Shown: positions 12,126 to 24,181, counted from the stretch's first letter. The stretch: 64,000 nucleotides of DNA from Brachypodius melanocephalos (GCA_013398615.1 VZSR01000520.1:29865604-29929603), one strand, 5' to 3'. Notes: generated by a model not told the origin, from the sequence alone. Translations and numbers: made by a program.

Positions 12126-13240
12126 ACTATGTAAAAACTGAATAAATAACTGATTTTGGTGCACTTGTATTTTATATTACATTATAGGGTATCAGATGCA
12201 ATATAGCAGTCAGATACAGCAAGATGAGTGAACAGCTGAACACTGAACTCATGCAGTTGCTGCTGAACATAAATACAAAGGCAAGTAGATTGCTGATAGT
12301 GGATCTTCCATTTCTCCCTCAGAAACCTGACTATCTTGAACAAGACTGCAGTTATTCATGACTCTGCGCTATTCCATTAGAATAACATCAGAAGCAAGAG
12401 TCTAAGAAAAGGAAAGTTTGTAAGACACAGCCATTAATGCTTCCAGACTTCACAGCTATATGAGAATGCCTCACAGTGTGCTGGCACATAATTATGAGCA
12501 TTCCTTTTACTCTTCTCAATAGGGCAAATTGAAATACAACCATTGAAATACACCATTCTCACTCAGAGATCAGCAAGGAAGTGAACCACAGAAAGAAAGA
12601 TGGCCTGAGACCCACAAATCTCTCCAGGCCAAGTATGTGGCGATCATGCCACTGGAAACAGAGCATATGCCGCTGCAGCACAGTCAAGAGAAACGATGCT
12701 CTGGAAAAGCAAAGCTCCTTTTTCCCCCACCCCTGTAAACCTGCATCTGCAGCATTGCTGTCTGCTAGAGCACTGGTAACAGTTTGAAAAAAGCCTCCTG
12801 CTTTGCCTTTGAAAGCAAGAGGCTTGAAACAGCTGAGTTTAGGACCTGATGTATGAGGGTGCTGTCCACTGAACTCAAAGAAAGAAAATAACTACATCCC
12901 AGTTTTTGAGAAGAAATGATCTCCCTGGAGAGGCAGGCTCAGAGACTCAGACTCTTGCATTTAAGAAGTGGCATTAAGCATCTTACAGCAATTAAGGCCA
13001 CCTACACCTTAGCTGGCTGTCTTCTATTCAGCTGTTGATCATTTCTCTCTGCCATTCTGTGATGTGACAGGTAAAGCAGGAGTCAGGTAAAGGGCTGCAC
13101 TTGAACAAAGGAATACACAGGTCAAGATCCTGTGGGATCCATATAATCACCCTGAGAGCTGTACTCAATCCAGAAGCCAACTAAACAATTTAGCAATTTG
13201 TGACTACCAAAAAAAGGGACATCTCAAGAAACACAACACA

Positions 13241-13290
13241 TCTACACAAACACTATCCACACAAACACTATCTACACTAACAAACACTAG
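13241..13290 (+). repeat. Short tandem repeat in the DIO2 intron
   Basis: About three imperfect copies of a 15-17 bp unit with the core ACACAAACACTATC. It is a minisatellite-like local duplication. Confidence 0.65.
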
Positions 13291-16200
13291 ATCCCTCCTT
13301 ACCTAGAAAGATTAACTGTCCCTGAACTACAATACATGCTTTTTCAGAGCTAGCTTGCTCAAAATGTGCCTTTTGGGCAAAGCCTGACATATAAGCATTT
13401 GTGCTTCACCCAACCCCATGGATGAATAATGGACCTCAGTATTTAAGAGTGTGTGCTCATCCAGTCGAAGAAAAGAAGTAGTGATGTGCAATTTATCTCA
13501 CAAATCACAATTAAACACACTTTGAATTTCTTGTATTTGCTCTCATTCTACAGAGGAGAAGAAAAATAAAGGTAAAAATAACAACTTATAGGTCAGGAAT
13601 GAAAAGAGCTGCTTAGGACCAAAGAAACATCTGAGCAGCTGTTTCTACCTACTCCTCAGGTTTTATTTTAACAGAACAATCATGACCAAAAATATCTAAC
13701 CATCACTCTTTAACTGGGAAACCACAATTGGCTTCTTAATCATTTTAAGCAGAATGAGAGGCTATATATCATAAACACCACATCACCAATTCCTCACTCA
13801 GGTCTACCAAAGCCTTTGATTTCCTAGGCCAGTTTGTAAACCCCAAAGAAACAGACTAATAAAACAACTTCCAACACACACCAACATGGGAATGCCCTTC
13901 ATAATCTATTTAACATTGATACCGAAGATGACAAAATGTTTTCTCTTCTTCAACCATGCAAGTTTGCATTCTGTCTCTCATACTCCTTATGAACTGTAAA
14001 AATACATGGAGTTAGGAAACAAAGTACAAAGAAACCTCTAGCCACCTATATATCACCTTACAGCAGTTTCTCTCCATTTCCCACAGCCATGAAGAAAGTC
14101 TCATGGCCGCAGGTTACCTATCATTTTAATTTTTGTTTCTAGGAGTGTTTGTGTTGAGCTTTTTCCCCTTAATGAGACATCCTTGCCAAGCAGGCATTCA
14201 CGAGGCATTTTTTGCTCTTGTAGAGAAGTAATTAGGTCGGTGCCTTGTTCCATGCCAGTGTCAGGCACTCCAAAAGGCAGCTCTGCCCAGTCGTTAATGC
14301 TTAAACATAAGCAGCAGCGGCAGATCCACTAATTGGTCTTGATGACGAACTGACGTTCCCAAGGGACTGTTTATTTCACCAGACTCTGAACCGATTGACA
14401 CAGGATGACAATATCATCCTTGCTGATCATCTGCATTGTAGGCCTTGGCCATCTTCTTTGTTGTTATTTATTGAAAGAAAAAATAGCTCTTGGAAAAGAA
14501 AATCAACACAATGAGAAAACAAACAAAAACACTCATGTATTCAGCCAAGCTGCTTTTGAAATCTTACACAAAGGCAGGCAAAATAGAAATTCTGAGAAAC
14601 AAACCAGTAGAATCCCCCTCACACGCAATCCAGCATTTCCATACTCACGTACTTTTGTGCGTGAATATTTGGCTATTCAGTGCCAGCCTTCTGAATGAGG
14701 TAGAAACTGAGCAGCCCGCAGGCACCCCCTCCCACACAGCCTGCATGGGACACGCAAGGTAGGCCAACCAAAACTGCCAGCCAGCCCAGCCATCAGCAGG
14801 GGCAGGCAGCAACACCAAAGCAGTGACTCGCATCATTTGTGAGAATTTTGTGTTTGCCCGACAGCCTGCTCTGTCTGTATGCAGAGCGAAAAAGGGAACA
14901 AGACTGCTGATGGTTTATCACACAGCCTGCAAAATGAAGGAGACTTAGGAGCAGGAGAGAAAGCCCTATTCATAAACTGCAGGCTAGAAATAGCACATAC
15001 TGCTCAGTTTGTAGTAGATTTTCCATAAGGACTAGGTAAAGCCCCACAGACAAAACATTGTCTCCTCATTTACCTTTTTTTTTTTCCTGTATTGCTTTTA
15101 TCAGCTCCAGCATAACCTTCCTGGGATCCTGCGCACTGGAATAGAGCTTTAATTCCCTGCGTCAGGGATTTTCACAGTTTGGCAGGCTCATCAGGTTGTT
15201 TGTCAGCCCCCTAAAATAATAGGTGCTGCCAGACAATTAACTGTTTGTAATATTAGTCACTTGAATATGGACATGTTGTGTGTGGGACTGGAGTGCAGTG
15301 ATTGGTAATGAACTGAATCCCTGCAGCCTTCAGCACTTTTTTAACTTCTCTGCTTTGATTTTATCCCATTCAGCTAGGTATAGCTTCATCCAAATCATAA
15401 TTTGATTCTGGTTGGCAAGTTCTACAAACTATTATTTTTCTTTTCTTAATTTCATGGCCCAGAGTTGTGCAGTTGACAAGAATCACAGAAGGCCCTTGTC
15501 TGGAGCAGAGTAAGGGGACAGTTCTTCATTCGTCTTGGGAAGGTGGCAACTTGAATTACTCGAACTGGAGAGTAGGGACTAGAAATGGCTCAGAGTTTCC
15601 CAGAGTCTTTTTTTTAGGATCAGGTACGTGGAGCTGACGAAGGAAAGTGGGAGACAAACAAACCAGGCACAGTCCAGATAAAAATAACTAGTCAAATGCT
15701 TCTCTCTCCATTTAAAAGCCACCAGTCCCACAAATGAGTATGCATGGCACAAGGAAAGCATAAAGGAGCCTTTTGCCTTGCACTCTTGCAGTTAATTTTA
15801 GTTCCCATGATTGAGGAGCCAAGAGCAAGCTTCTTAAGGGCTTTATGTTTCCTTCAAGATGGGAGCATTGCCTACAACACAGCGGCCACTGGGATCTACC
15901 TATGCCTGACAGAGGCCTTCACCAGATTTTGTTACTCAGCACATGAAGTTTGATATTAATTTGGATTAATTTGGGTTTTTACTCTTTTTTTTTAAATTCA
16001 GCTGTATGAGTATGAATACACAGTGGTGGTTTTGACAGAGAGGTAGAGCCAGCACTCAAGAACCATGTACAATCCTCTTCCTGAGTAGTGCCCATCAGCT
16101 AATTTTTTGTGTCTATCACAGCAAAAGCGGTTTTCCACAAGGCTTCAGCAACAAGGCAAGAACTCCTTACAGTCAGTTTTTCACACATAAGGGTGAAAAT

Positions 16201-16333
16201 GGAACAGTGAAAGAAAACGAAATGGGATGCAAGCCTATGTGGGATAAAAGTATTTCTTTTCCTGCTCTTTGTCTGTTTTGAATATTTGAACTCTTAAGTT
16301 CCATGGGACCAACTGTCTGCTCCTGTTGTTGGG

Positions 16334-16400
16334 ACACTGCCTAGTACAATGGGTCCCTGGCCTAGGTTGATCTTCAGACACAACTAAAACAAACATGATC
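16334..16400 (+). repeat. Ancient amniote repeat 3' end (GCCTAGTACAATGGG motif)
   Basis: The segment contains GCCTAGTACAATGGGTCCCT followed by an A/C-rich run ending AACAAACA. It shares its order of words with a second copy at 57545-57625. The motif is familiar from old LINE/SINE 3' ends in reptiles and birds. The exact family is not certain. Confidence 0.5.
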
Positions 16401-17869
16401 ATATATTCATAATAATGAGAAAGTTTTGATAAAAATTAAAATGTCAAGACCAAATTCTGTTGAATTTATATTCCCAGCTTTGCAAGGGAAGTTTTAATTG
16501 TGGTGTGGTTCAGTTTTGTTTTTCTCACTTTTTTCAAGTTTGTTTTCATCTGCAAATGTCAATGAAAACGATTCCCCTAAAGTTGAACTTTGTAAAACCA
16601 ATAAAATATTTTTAATACCACACAATGTCTAGTTCTAAACCCTGAAATTATACAACACATGTTCTTTTACAAATTCCCTTTATCACTGTCAAATGCGGAA
16701 AGAGACACCTCCTTACTTTGCCAGTAAAAATAAATACAAATAGTTAAGTATGAAGGTTGTGTCTTTGTTTCAATCTTTAAAACATTTCCCCAAAGAGCAA
16801 AGAGTTACTGGACAGCCAAAGAGCAGGTGGAGGATCATGCTTTTATATTACTTTCACATATATCTTTGTGATAATGTTGTGCAGCACGCATTTAACATGT
16901 AAGGTTTGGGACTGTTTTGTTTTGCATGCTGATTTATTTTAGATGATGTACCTACCAGGCAGAAAAAAGCAGCCAATTTAACTGCCTGCCTGAAAACCCA
17001 GGAAAATCTCACTGGGTGTTTACTGAACCACTCTACTCGCTGCTACATCCAGAGCTGGGTCTACGCCATGAACCTGGGATCCTGTGCCAGCCATTCCCCT
17101 CTGTCGGGACTGTCATGCCAGAGCTTGCTGCTGGCCCATTCTAAAGGCAGTAAAAAGCTGTACAAGTACACACCCACCACCATCCATCACCTGAGATACC
17201 TGCATCCCTCTGAGGCCCGTGACTCACAGTTACACACGTCCCGGTGCGTGTGCACGTGTGCACGTTGCCCCCATGGGTACAGCACAGCATTCCTAAATAC
17301 TGGGCTGCTGCAGGGAGAAGCCATTAAGGTCTTCCCTGTAACTACCCTACACTGAGGTGGAGAAGAAGGATGATTTCCTCAAGGATACCATTAAAGCTTT
17401 CTACTGGAGACCATGAATGATAGCTGTGCCTTGCTGAAACACAGAGCTCATACCTGGCACTGGAAAAGCTCCCAGCACAAGGCCTCACCACTGGGCATCT
17501 CTAATGGGTACAACCATTTTTTAACCTATTTTAAAAGCATTTTGAGGTAACAATTTCTCACCTTTGGTAGCTTAGAAAACAGATTGATCCCACTACTAAA
17601 TAAAGCATAGAATTTAGCAGGTACAAAAAAGGTTTCAAACATTTTCTTTCTCTTTTTTCCCCCTCCCCCAAACTTCTCCAGCTTTTTCTCTGGATTTTTG
17701 CATGTGTGTGACACATTCAGTATACATGCTTTAAGCTAAAACAAATACCTCACTGGCATCTGTAGAAATGGCCTGTGTAAATCATGGTTACACTAACACC
17801 TTCCCAAAAACTCTTGGTTTTTCTCTCTCATCAATAGCTGTGACTGCATTCATATCTGAATGTATATGT

Positions 17870-18080
17870 ACATACACACATATATAGGTGTATACATATA
17901 GGGAGAAATGAGAGGGACTCAGTCCTGGAAATGTATGCCTACATATATGTATTTTTGGCTTTATATGTATATATATATTTATATATTTTTATATATATAT
18001 ATACTTATATATGTATTTATATATATATATATATATATATGCATATACATATATAGAGAGAAATAGATATGTATACATCT
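17870..18080. repeat. TA-rich microsatellite in the DIO2 intron
   Basis: About 200 bp of alternating TA interrupted by GTA, CATA and TTTA units, with an uninterrupted (TA) stretch near 18018-18040. It is likely length-polymorphic. Confidence 0.9.
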
Positions 18081-20171
18081 TGAGAGATGGAAACATAAAA
18101 TTGTAAATACCTACACATACCCATAAAAATATATATTTAAAACATTTGCACTCTTTCAACTACAGAAAGTTAATCTAACTTGACTATTGGCTCTATTTAT
18201 CTTTGTTATGATTATTAGTTTAGTCCTAAAGACTCCCTTGTAATGTAAGACACATTTTGCCTCTTGAAAAATAATAGGAGAATGGTCTATAAATCACAAA
18301 GCTGGTGCAGTGTGGACAATATCAACACTGTCTGACAGATATCAGAGCTAAGGAAGTAAAAAGAAACATATTATTCATTAGTAAAATTTACATTAAAAAT
18401 CAAACAAAAAAAAGCAATTATTTTGATTCCACTGGGATTTTAAACTGTGGAGAAAATCAGTCATATAGAATGTTCCAATAAAAAAGAACACTGAATATAC
18501 TCTACATACAATACAACAAACTTTGCATTGTTTCCCCACTGATGGTGTTAAAATATTCAACTGCTGCTTTGGTAATCTTGCCTATGAAATAATTGCCCTC
18601 ACCAAATACTTAATAACAACAAAAAGCAGCAAAAATTTGAAATTAGGATGAGATATTAATATGTTTTCTAGACAATGAGAAAGTAAATCAGTATAACTTG
18701 TTTGAAATATACTCTAACCATTACAAGATCATATCTTATACACACTAGCCTTGAAAAAAAAAATCAATTCTGGGACAATGCATGCTTTTGAGGCAAAGGC
18801 CCTTTCTTGCAATAAATTTACCTTAATTCAGAATGTAGTATCTACCCACAGTGTTTTTCTGGAATAGCTTCCCATAAATTTTTCTTTGAATAGAAATTTT
18901 ACATCAAGTAATAGTAATTTTCTGAAAAATATTATGAAATGTACTCAGTAAAATATTATGAAATGTACTTGGTTCTGCTGTGTTTCATGTCACATTTAGT
19001 GACACAAAACACAGTAAAACCAAGCACAGTTAATTCTTTGATCCAGTCTTCTGCTAACTGGCAGTCTGGCCCTGGTTATCTCAGACATCTACAGTTCTGT
19101 TATTCTACATGAAAAATGGTGATTTTCTCATAAATACTGCTCAGTGGAATGAGTTTAAGTACCTTTTTAAGTAATTTGCTAATACCTGGCTTCAGCTGGT
19201 AAATTGGAGCAGCATGCAATCATGGCTATCAACTACATCTTGCCATGCTTCCAAAACATTTTAATTTCTCACTTTTTGTGTCAGAGTAAGATATCACAAG
19301 GGTGATTCTATTCAGGATTTAGAAAAGAGTGATTTACGGAAAAATTTGCTTTGTAGGACATTTTTTAATATATTTCACTATTTCTCATGTTTTTTAAATC
19401 TGTTACAAAGCAGGGTATGTTTCAATCTTTTTCAAATCTACAAGTAAAACTTTTCAGATGAAACTTTTTTCCTTTTTTTTCCTTACAGAAGCAGCAAAAG
19501 ATGTTCATCTATTGTGGAGGTGATGAGTCTTCTTCCAACATTGCTCCTCAGGTTAATTTGTCCCCTTTATAATTTGATTTCTATATTTAACTATCTTCCC
19601 GTGACAACCAAGAGCTTCCAGTGATCTCCTGCCTTTATGGCCCATAATTCTATTAAGCAAAACAGTGTTTCCATGAATTGTTGGTCAATTCATTTTATCT
19701 TAAGGATAGCTGCCATGAATGGACTTTTTCCTCTTTTTGGAACAAGGCGATAAAATTTTATTGTGTTTATATGCATTTTTCTGCTGAGTTCATTGAGGCA
19801 CAGAGTTCATTCTAGGAACCCTATGGCCTGATTGACCTGAGCAACTCAGGTGATTTAATCATGATAAGGGAGAGAATAAAATTGCCAAAGTTCAAGGTAT
19901 GAGTTTCGTTGCCAAAACCAAAAATAGCACAGTCACCATACCTGTCACTTCCATGGGTAGCATCAATTATACTGAAAGAAAGGCAAAGCATGACTTTGGA
20001 GACTACAGAAAATCATGCAATATTTTAATTTTAAATAATTGCATGCAATTTAAGCAAAAAGAGATCGAAAATATAGCATGGATATAAGGCTTCTTATAGC
20101 TTGACAACTTCTCCAGGCCCCAGGCCACATATAGGTTGCAAATACCAGAACTCAAAACTTGACTGTTGCTG

Positions 20172-20290
20172 AGTTGTGCTACCAACTTCCACTGGAGCCT
20201 TGACCAAGTCATGTGTTAACTGTCCTGCCTTGCCTTGTCTGTAAAATGGGAACAATTGTGTTCAGTGACCCATTTAACAAGGCCACTGTA
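20172..20290 (-). repeat. MIR-like ancient SINE relic
   Basis: Read on the plus strand, the segment shows the reverse complement of the MIR core in order: GACCAAGTCATGTGTTAACT, then TTGTCTGTAAAATGGGAACA. MIRs are old tRNA-derived SINEs shared by amniotes and are scarce and worn down in birds. The element is therefore on the minus strand, the same sense as DIO2. Confidence 0.65.
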
Positions 20291-20756
20291 AAATGTACTT
20301 ACTTAATGTCTATGAAGAGAATAAAAACAAAGACTAGAAGGGCTAGAAGAATAGTGGGCTTCATTCAGCATTATTTTATTTGGGTAGCCAGCTGGATGAT
20401 TCCTGGGGTGGCAGTAAGAGGTTGACCCATTTGGCAAAAGCTAGTTATTTATATTCGTATTACACTGAAAATTAATGTCCCCATGGCTTGAGTTTCAGGC
20501 TAAGCAGATGGTATTCCTTATCACAAAGCCAGCAAACACCATCACCAGCTCTTCACATTTTTAGATAAGAACAAAACCAAAAGCTATTGTAGAGGTGTGA
20601 AAGCGAATTGGGGGGAAGGCAATACAAAAAGAAATATTTCGGAAGGGTATAATTTGGACAGGACCCCTATGATATCACATGGAGTATGTTAAATTAGATG
20701 GTCTAAATAAGACAACAAATTAACAGACTGAGCACTGTTTTGAAAGCCACAGAGCT

Positions 20757-20895
20757 CTGAATCCAGTTCTACTTACTAACTTGTGTGGTCTGTCCAAGAA
20801 ATTTCATGGGTTTGGGTTCACCTTTTCAATCTATAAAAGGGACTTCTAGCTACCTCATGAGACCTGGGCAGTACCGCTGGGTAATGTCTGTAAGA
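20757..20895 (-). repeat. MIR-like ancient SINE relic
   Basis: The plus strand reads like a reversed MIR end to end: GAATCCAGTTCTACTTACTA, a worn GTGTGGTCTGTCCAAG, AATCTATAAAAGGGAC and CTACCTCATGAG. The order and spacing of four MIR blocks make chance similarity unlikely. Confidence 0.7.
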
Positions 20896-21325
20896 AATCT
20901 TAAAAGCAAAAGTTCATATTGCATAACTGTTACTGGCTTTATTAACTTAAATCACCAGGCAGCTGTCCGACAGCTAGTCAAGTTCACTTTTAATCTCTGA
21001 CATGTCCCTCTGTCACTGCTTTCCTGAAGAAAAAGTCACCTTTTCAATTTGTGCACACTTTTACTGTTACTCTGATACTTCCTCCAATATAAAAGTTAAC
21101 ATATGAGTAATAGAAAATGCCAGTGTAATGACAATGGTTCATTTCTATGTTTTACACCAGGTGAAACAACTCTCATTACATAGCTAACATCTGTCTATGT
21201 AGAGCTCTACCTGAAGATGCAGTCTTTTTACGGTATCTGAGGATCTCACATGGCAATAATAAACTACAGCCGTGAAAACATCAATTACCCTTAAACGAAG
21301 ATCTTGAAATATTTTAAAAACATGA

Positions 21326-21440
21326 AGATTATTATTCGTGCTGTTGGGGAAACTGAGGCACACCTAAACTACGTGACATGGCCAAGGCTGCGCAGACAGT
21401 TAGCGCAGGGAGTCAGCAGCTCCAGAATTCACAAATCCTT
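21326..21440 (+). repeat. MIR-like ancient SINE relic, about 170 bp into the DIO2 intron
   Basis: The plus strand carries ATTATTCGTGCTG, GGGGAAACTGAGGCACA, TACGTGACATGGCCAAGG and CAGACAGTTAGCGCAGGG, which follow the MIR core in order. It lies antisense to DIO2, right behind exon 1. The GGGGAAACTGAGGCACA block is nearly identical to the general MIR consensus, well preserved for so old a repeat. Confidence 0.75.
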
Positions 21441-21599
21441 AACCCTGACTTAAGAAGTACGGCTCCTTTCAGCTTACATTCTCCCATCAAACTTAACACG
21501 AGGTAGGTGATAGTTTGCAGCACACGGTCATCCCCTGACAGGCGGGATGCTCACCCCAGCTCACGCACCGCAGCCCCGCATTCCCATCCCCGCACTCAC

Positions 21600-21821
21600 C
21601 TGCTTGTAGGCGTCCAGGAGGAAGCTGTTCCAGACGCAGCGCAGCCCCTCCGAGGTCAGCATCCTCCGCCACTCACCGCGCCCGGACTTGGAGCGGCTCA
21701 GAAACAGAACCATGTGCTTCAGGAGAATCACAGAGTCATAGAGCGCGAGAAAGAGGCAATTGGAGAAAAAGACCGGCAAGATCTGAAGCGTGATCAACAA
21801 ATCCACACTTAGCAGACCCAT
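21600..21821 (-). CDS. DIO2: Type 2 iodothyronine deiodinase, coding exon 1 (residues 1-74)
   Basis: This exon encodes the N-terminus of the selenoenzyme that removes the outer-ring iodine of T4 to give active T3. DIO2 family enzymes are anchored in the ER membrane with the catalytic domain facing the cytosol. The frame starts MGLLSVDLLITLQILPV. Residues 8-34 form one hydrophobic membrane segment, followed by a basic stretch (K35 to R53) and the conserved GEWRRML region. The ATG has a good context: A at -3 and G at +4. The frame ends ...LLDAYKQ at a CAG followed by a GTGAGT donor, so the intron is phase 0. An open frame continues 12 codons into the intron, but only the spliced form joins exon 2 as VKLGGEAP, as in known DIO2 proteins. 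The identification rests on my recognising the family sequence and is very secure. Confidence 0.97.
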
Positions 21822-22435
21822 CTTCCTTGCTGCTTCTTTTCAACCGGATACCTTCAGCTCTCTATTGCTCTGTACACTCATTTAAAAGAGTAAAGCAAAA
21901 GGCATTTCAAAAGCCTCATTACCCCTTTCACAGCTACTCTATTTAAAATAAGCAGACGTAGTTAAGTATGAGCAGGCTGGTTAAAACCATAACTGCACGA
22001 TACTCATTCAACTGCAAGCTGCTTATTTTTCAGAAATTCAGATGTTAACAAAAATTCTTCTCTTAACCGGGAGACCTGATTTTGCTGAAGAGAGAGGCAG
22101 CTGTGTTTCCAGTTCCCTGCAGTTACAAAATTTAAGCTGAGACTGTTAATTGTTAACTTTCCTGCACTATCCCATTGTTTCTCGGATATTTAAGCACTGA
22201 ACAGACCTCTCACTTCTGTGTCAGTAAAGCTAGCTATTAGGTGCAACAATACTTTTAAAAAAAAAAAGGTTTATGTACATAAACTTTCTGTTCCTTCCTC
22301 CCTGCTTCCCTCCCTCTCTTTCCCTCCCTGCCTCCCCCGTCCCCCCCTCCTACTCCGCGTCTCTGTATTCCTGCCTTCCTCCTCCCGCACTCTCTCTTTG
22401 CTATCTGCCTATGGTGCAAAGTGCTCTCCCCTCTG
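21822..22435 (-). other. DIO2: DIO2 5' untranslated leader with seven upstream AUGs (predicted)
   Basis: The span from a transcription start predicted about 27 bp after the TATA box down to the ATG. Short upstream ORFs on the gene strand lie at 22230-22280 (16 aa), 22167-22175 (2 aa), 21981-22007 (8 aa), 21943-21990 (15 aa), 21878-21919 (13 aa), 21882-21905 (7 aa) and 21840-21881 (13 aa). The stop of 21878-21919 overlaps the start of the last one as ATGA. All end before the main ATG. DIO2 leaders in other vertebrates are long and carry inhibitory upstream ORFs, so this fits. The exact start is unproven. Confidence 0.7.
22322..22347 (-). promoter_or_regulatory. G-quadruplex motif in the predicted DIO2 leader
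   Basis: The gene strand has four G runs (7, 5, 3 and 3 G) separated by loops of 2, 5 and 1 nt. They sit in a purine-only tract spanning about 22296-22350. The motif lies about 90-115 nt after the predicted transcription start, so it would be in the mRNA. Folding and function are inference. Confidence 0.5.
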
Positions 22436-22459
22436 GAGTCCTAGCTTGCTTCCCTGAAG

Positions 22460-22533
22460 CCTTTTATACATTCCCTGGCTAATTGCTGCAATAGAGAAAT
22501 GAAACCCTAATCTTAGTAAAGATCTTGACGTCA
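22460..22533 (-). promoter_or_regulatory. DIO2: DIO2 core promoter: CRE plus TATA box
   Basis: On the gene strand a perfect 8-bp cAMP response element TGACGTCA (22526-22533) stands about 58 bp upstream of GTATAAAAGG (TATAAAA at 22462-22468). Between them is ATTGCAGCAAT (22482-22492), a near-palindrome resembling a C/EBP site with one extra base. The start should fall near 22435, placing the CRE about 90 bp upstream of it. This spacing matches what is known of the human DIO2 promoter, where a CRE drives cAMP induction. In birds, DIO2 in the mediobasal hypothalamus is induced by TSH through cAMP in the photoperiodic response, so the site is a plausible endpoint of that pathway. Confidence 0.85.
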
Positions 22534-24181
22534 ATGTAAAAGAGGGCTTTACTTTGGCCAGGACTGCAGTGAATAGAAAAAAAATGAAATTCTCAAAACT
22601 CTTTTTTTTTTTCCCCCCTTAAGAGAGAAGAAAAAAAAAAGAGAGACAGAGAGCAAGGGTGGAACTTTGCTTTGCTTTGAAAAGGAGAAAGAAAAAACCC
22701 AATATATTTCTGAATGCTTTTACAACATGCTTCCAAATTTTTGAAGATTTATTTTCATGTGACACGGAAGGTGACACAGCAACACAGACTTCTGTTATTA
22801 ATAAGTTTTTTCTCATGGTTGGTTTTTTCCTTTGTCCTTTTTTCTTTTATAGGAAGGTGTGTGAGCAGATGCATCCCAAAAAGGGCACATTTCTTTAACA
22901 TTTTTCTCCCACCTGGCTGAAGTACAAGTATAGTGTTTAAATACCTTTTGCTGTTTTCTTGGTAACATAAATGAACACCTATAACTGACTTCATGTACTT
23001 ATGTGTAAGAGAAGAAGATAAGAAGAGAGAAAATAATTTTTTTATGGATTTGGGTTTTTGAAGCTAAAGTTCCCTGCCTAAAAAAACGCATGTTTCAGCC
23101 TTAAATGCTGTTAAATCAACTGACCTTCAAGGACTTTAATATTCCCCTATGATAGCTATTTACATCCACTAGTCTACTAAATTTAACTAATTTTTGGTTA
23201 AAATCTTGTAAAGAAAACACAGAAAGAAGTTCCTTCTGGCAGAGCCATTGGTACTTTAACAACTGCAATTATCCCCTTCAATCCCATGCTGAAGGTTTTT
23301 TGTTCATTTGCATTTCTCTTTGTTTCACCTTTTTAGTTCAATATTTAGTCCTCTTCTCACATGATTTTTTGGGGAGCTACAGTAGACAAGCTTGTTTGGG
23401 GTTTTTTTAGCATGGTTCTAAATCCCTTAGGTAAATATTTCATGTATTTCCTGTTGCTGACATCCATAATTTTGGGGTTTAGTGGATGTCTTTACTATGA
23501 GCCTACATAGGCTCTCCTCACCAGATATATTTCATTCCCAGAGACGCAAGCATGATATCTAGCCTCTGTCAACTCATATCCTTGATGAGGAGTACAAGCT
23601 TACTTCATTGATATATCTTAGTTTTCATCCGTCATCACTATCCTTTCACTGCTAGCAAATGCAGAAGGTAAACACCATCAATCTTCCCCACTCTGGGGTC
23701 TCTAATTTTCAGGTATTGTGATATCACTTGGCCTGTCATTACACTAGGATGTACACCTCTAGAAAAGCCACCCCATGTTTTGTCTTGTTCTCACCAAAGA
23801 AAAGTTTGTTTAGGTAGCTTAATTTCAGGCATTCGCAAAAGATATCAACCAGACAGGATATCTTCCAGCAAATGTTTACTCATAGAAATAACTTTAAAAG
23901 GTTGCACACATTAGACTAGTGACCTTCTGCATTACTAGCATAAACAAAACAAACAAACAAACAAAAAAAGGCTGAGTTTCTTTTTCAAACTGTTTTTAAG
24001 TCAAATGTTGGTGATGACAGTGTTCTGTTGCCGTAGAAGGATTGCAGCCTCACAGATCTGGCTTTATTACTAAAACTTGCAAAAACACGTTATAAGAAGG
24101 CATTTATATATCCCCACACATGGATGAGTCAGTGTGCTCGTGTCATGTGAGCACAAGGCAGGAACAAGGGTCCCCGGAGCT

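Larger units (their letters stand above)
10622..21599 (-). other. DIO2: DIO2 intron (about 11 kb, phase 0)
   Basis: The intron has a GTGAGT donor directly after exon 1 and an acceptor reading ...TTTGTTCTGCCATCAG before exon 2. It separates residues Q74 and V75. I saw no convincing additional exon inside. It holds three clear MIR-like SINE relics close to exon 1 (20172-21440), a TA-rich microsatellite (17870-18080), a short tandem repeat (13241-13290) and weaker ancient repeat traces near 12038-12125 and 16334-16400. Open frames inside it, such as 17068-17355 on the plus strand, are short and show no recognisable protein. Confidence 0.95.

Noticed and set aside
15478..15500. AATCACAGAA, resembling a CR1 3' end
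   Set aside because: The flanking sequence does not continue as CR1.
21507..21812. Plus-strand open frame of 101 codons
   Set aside because: It is antisense to DIO2 exon 1 and explained by its GC-rich coding sequence.
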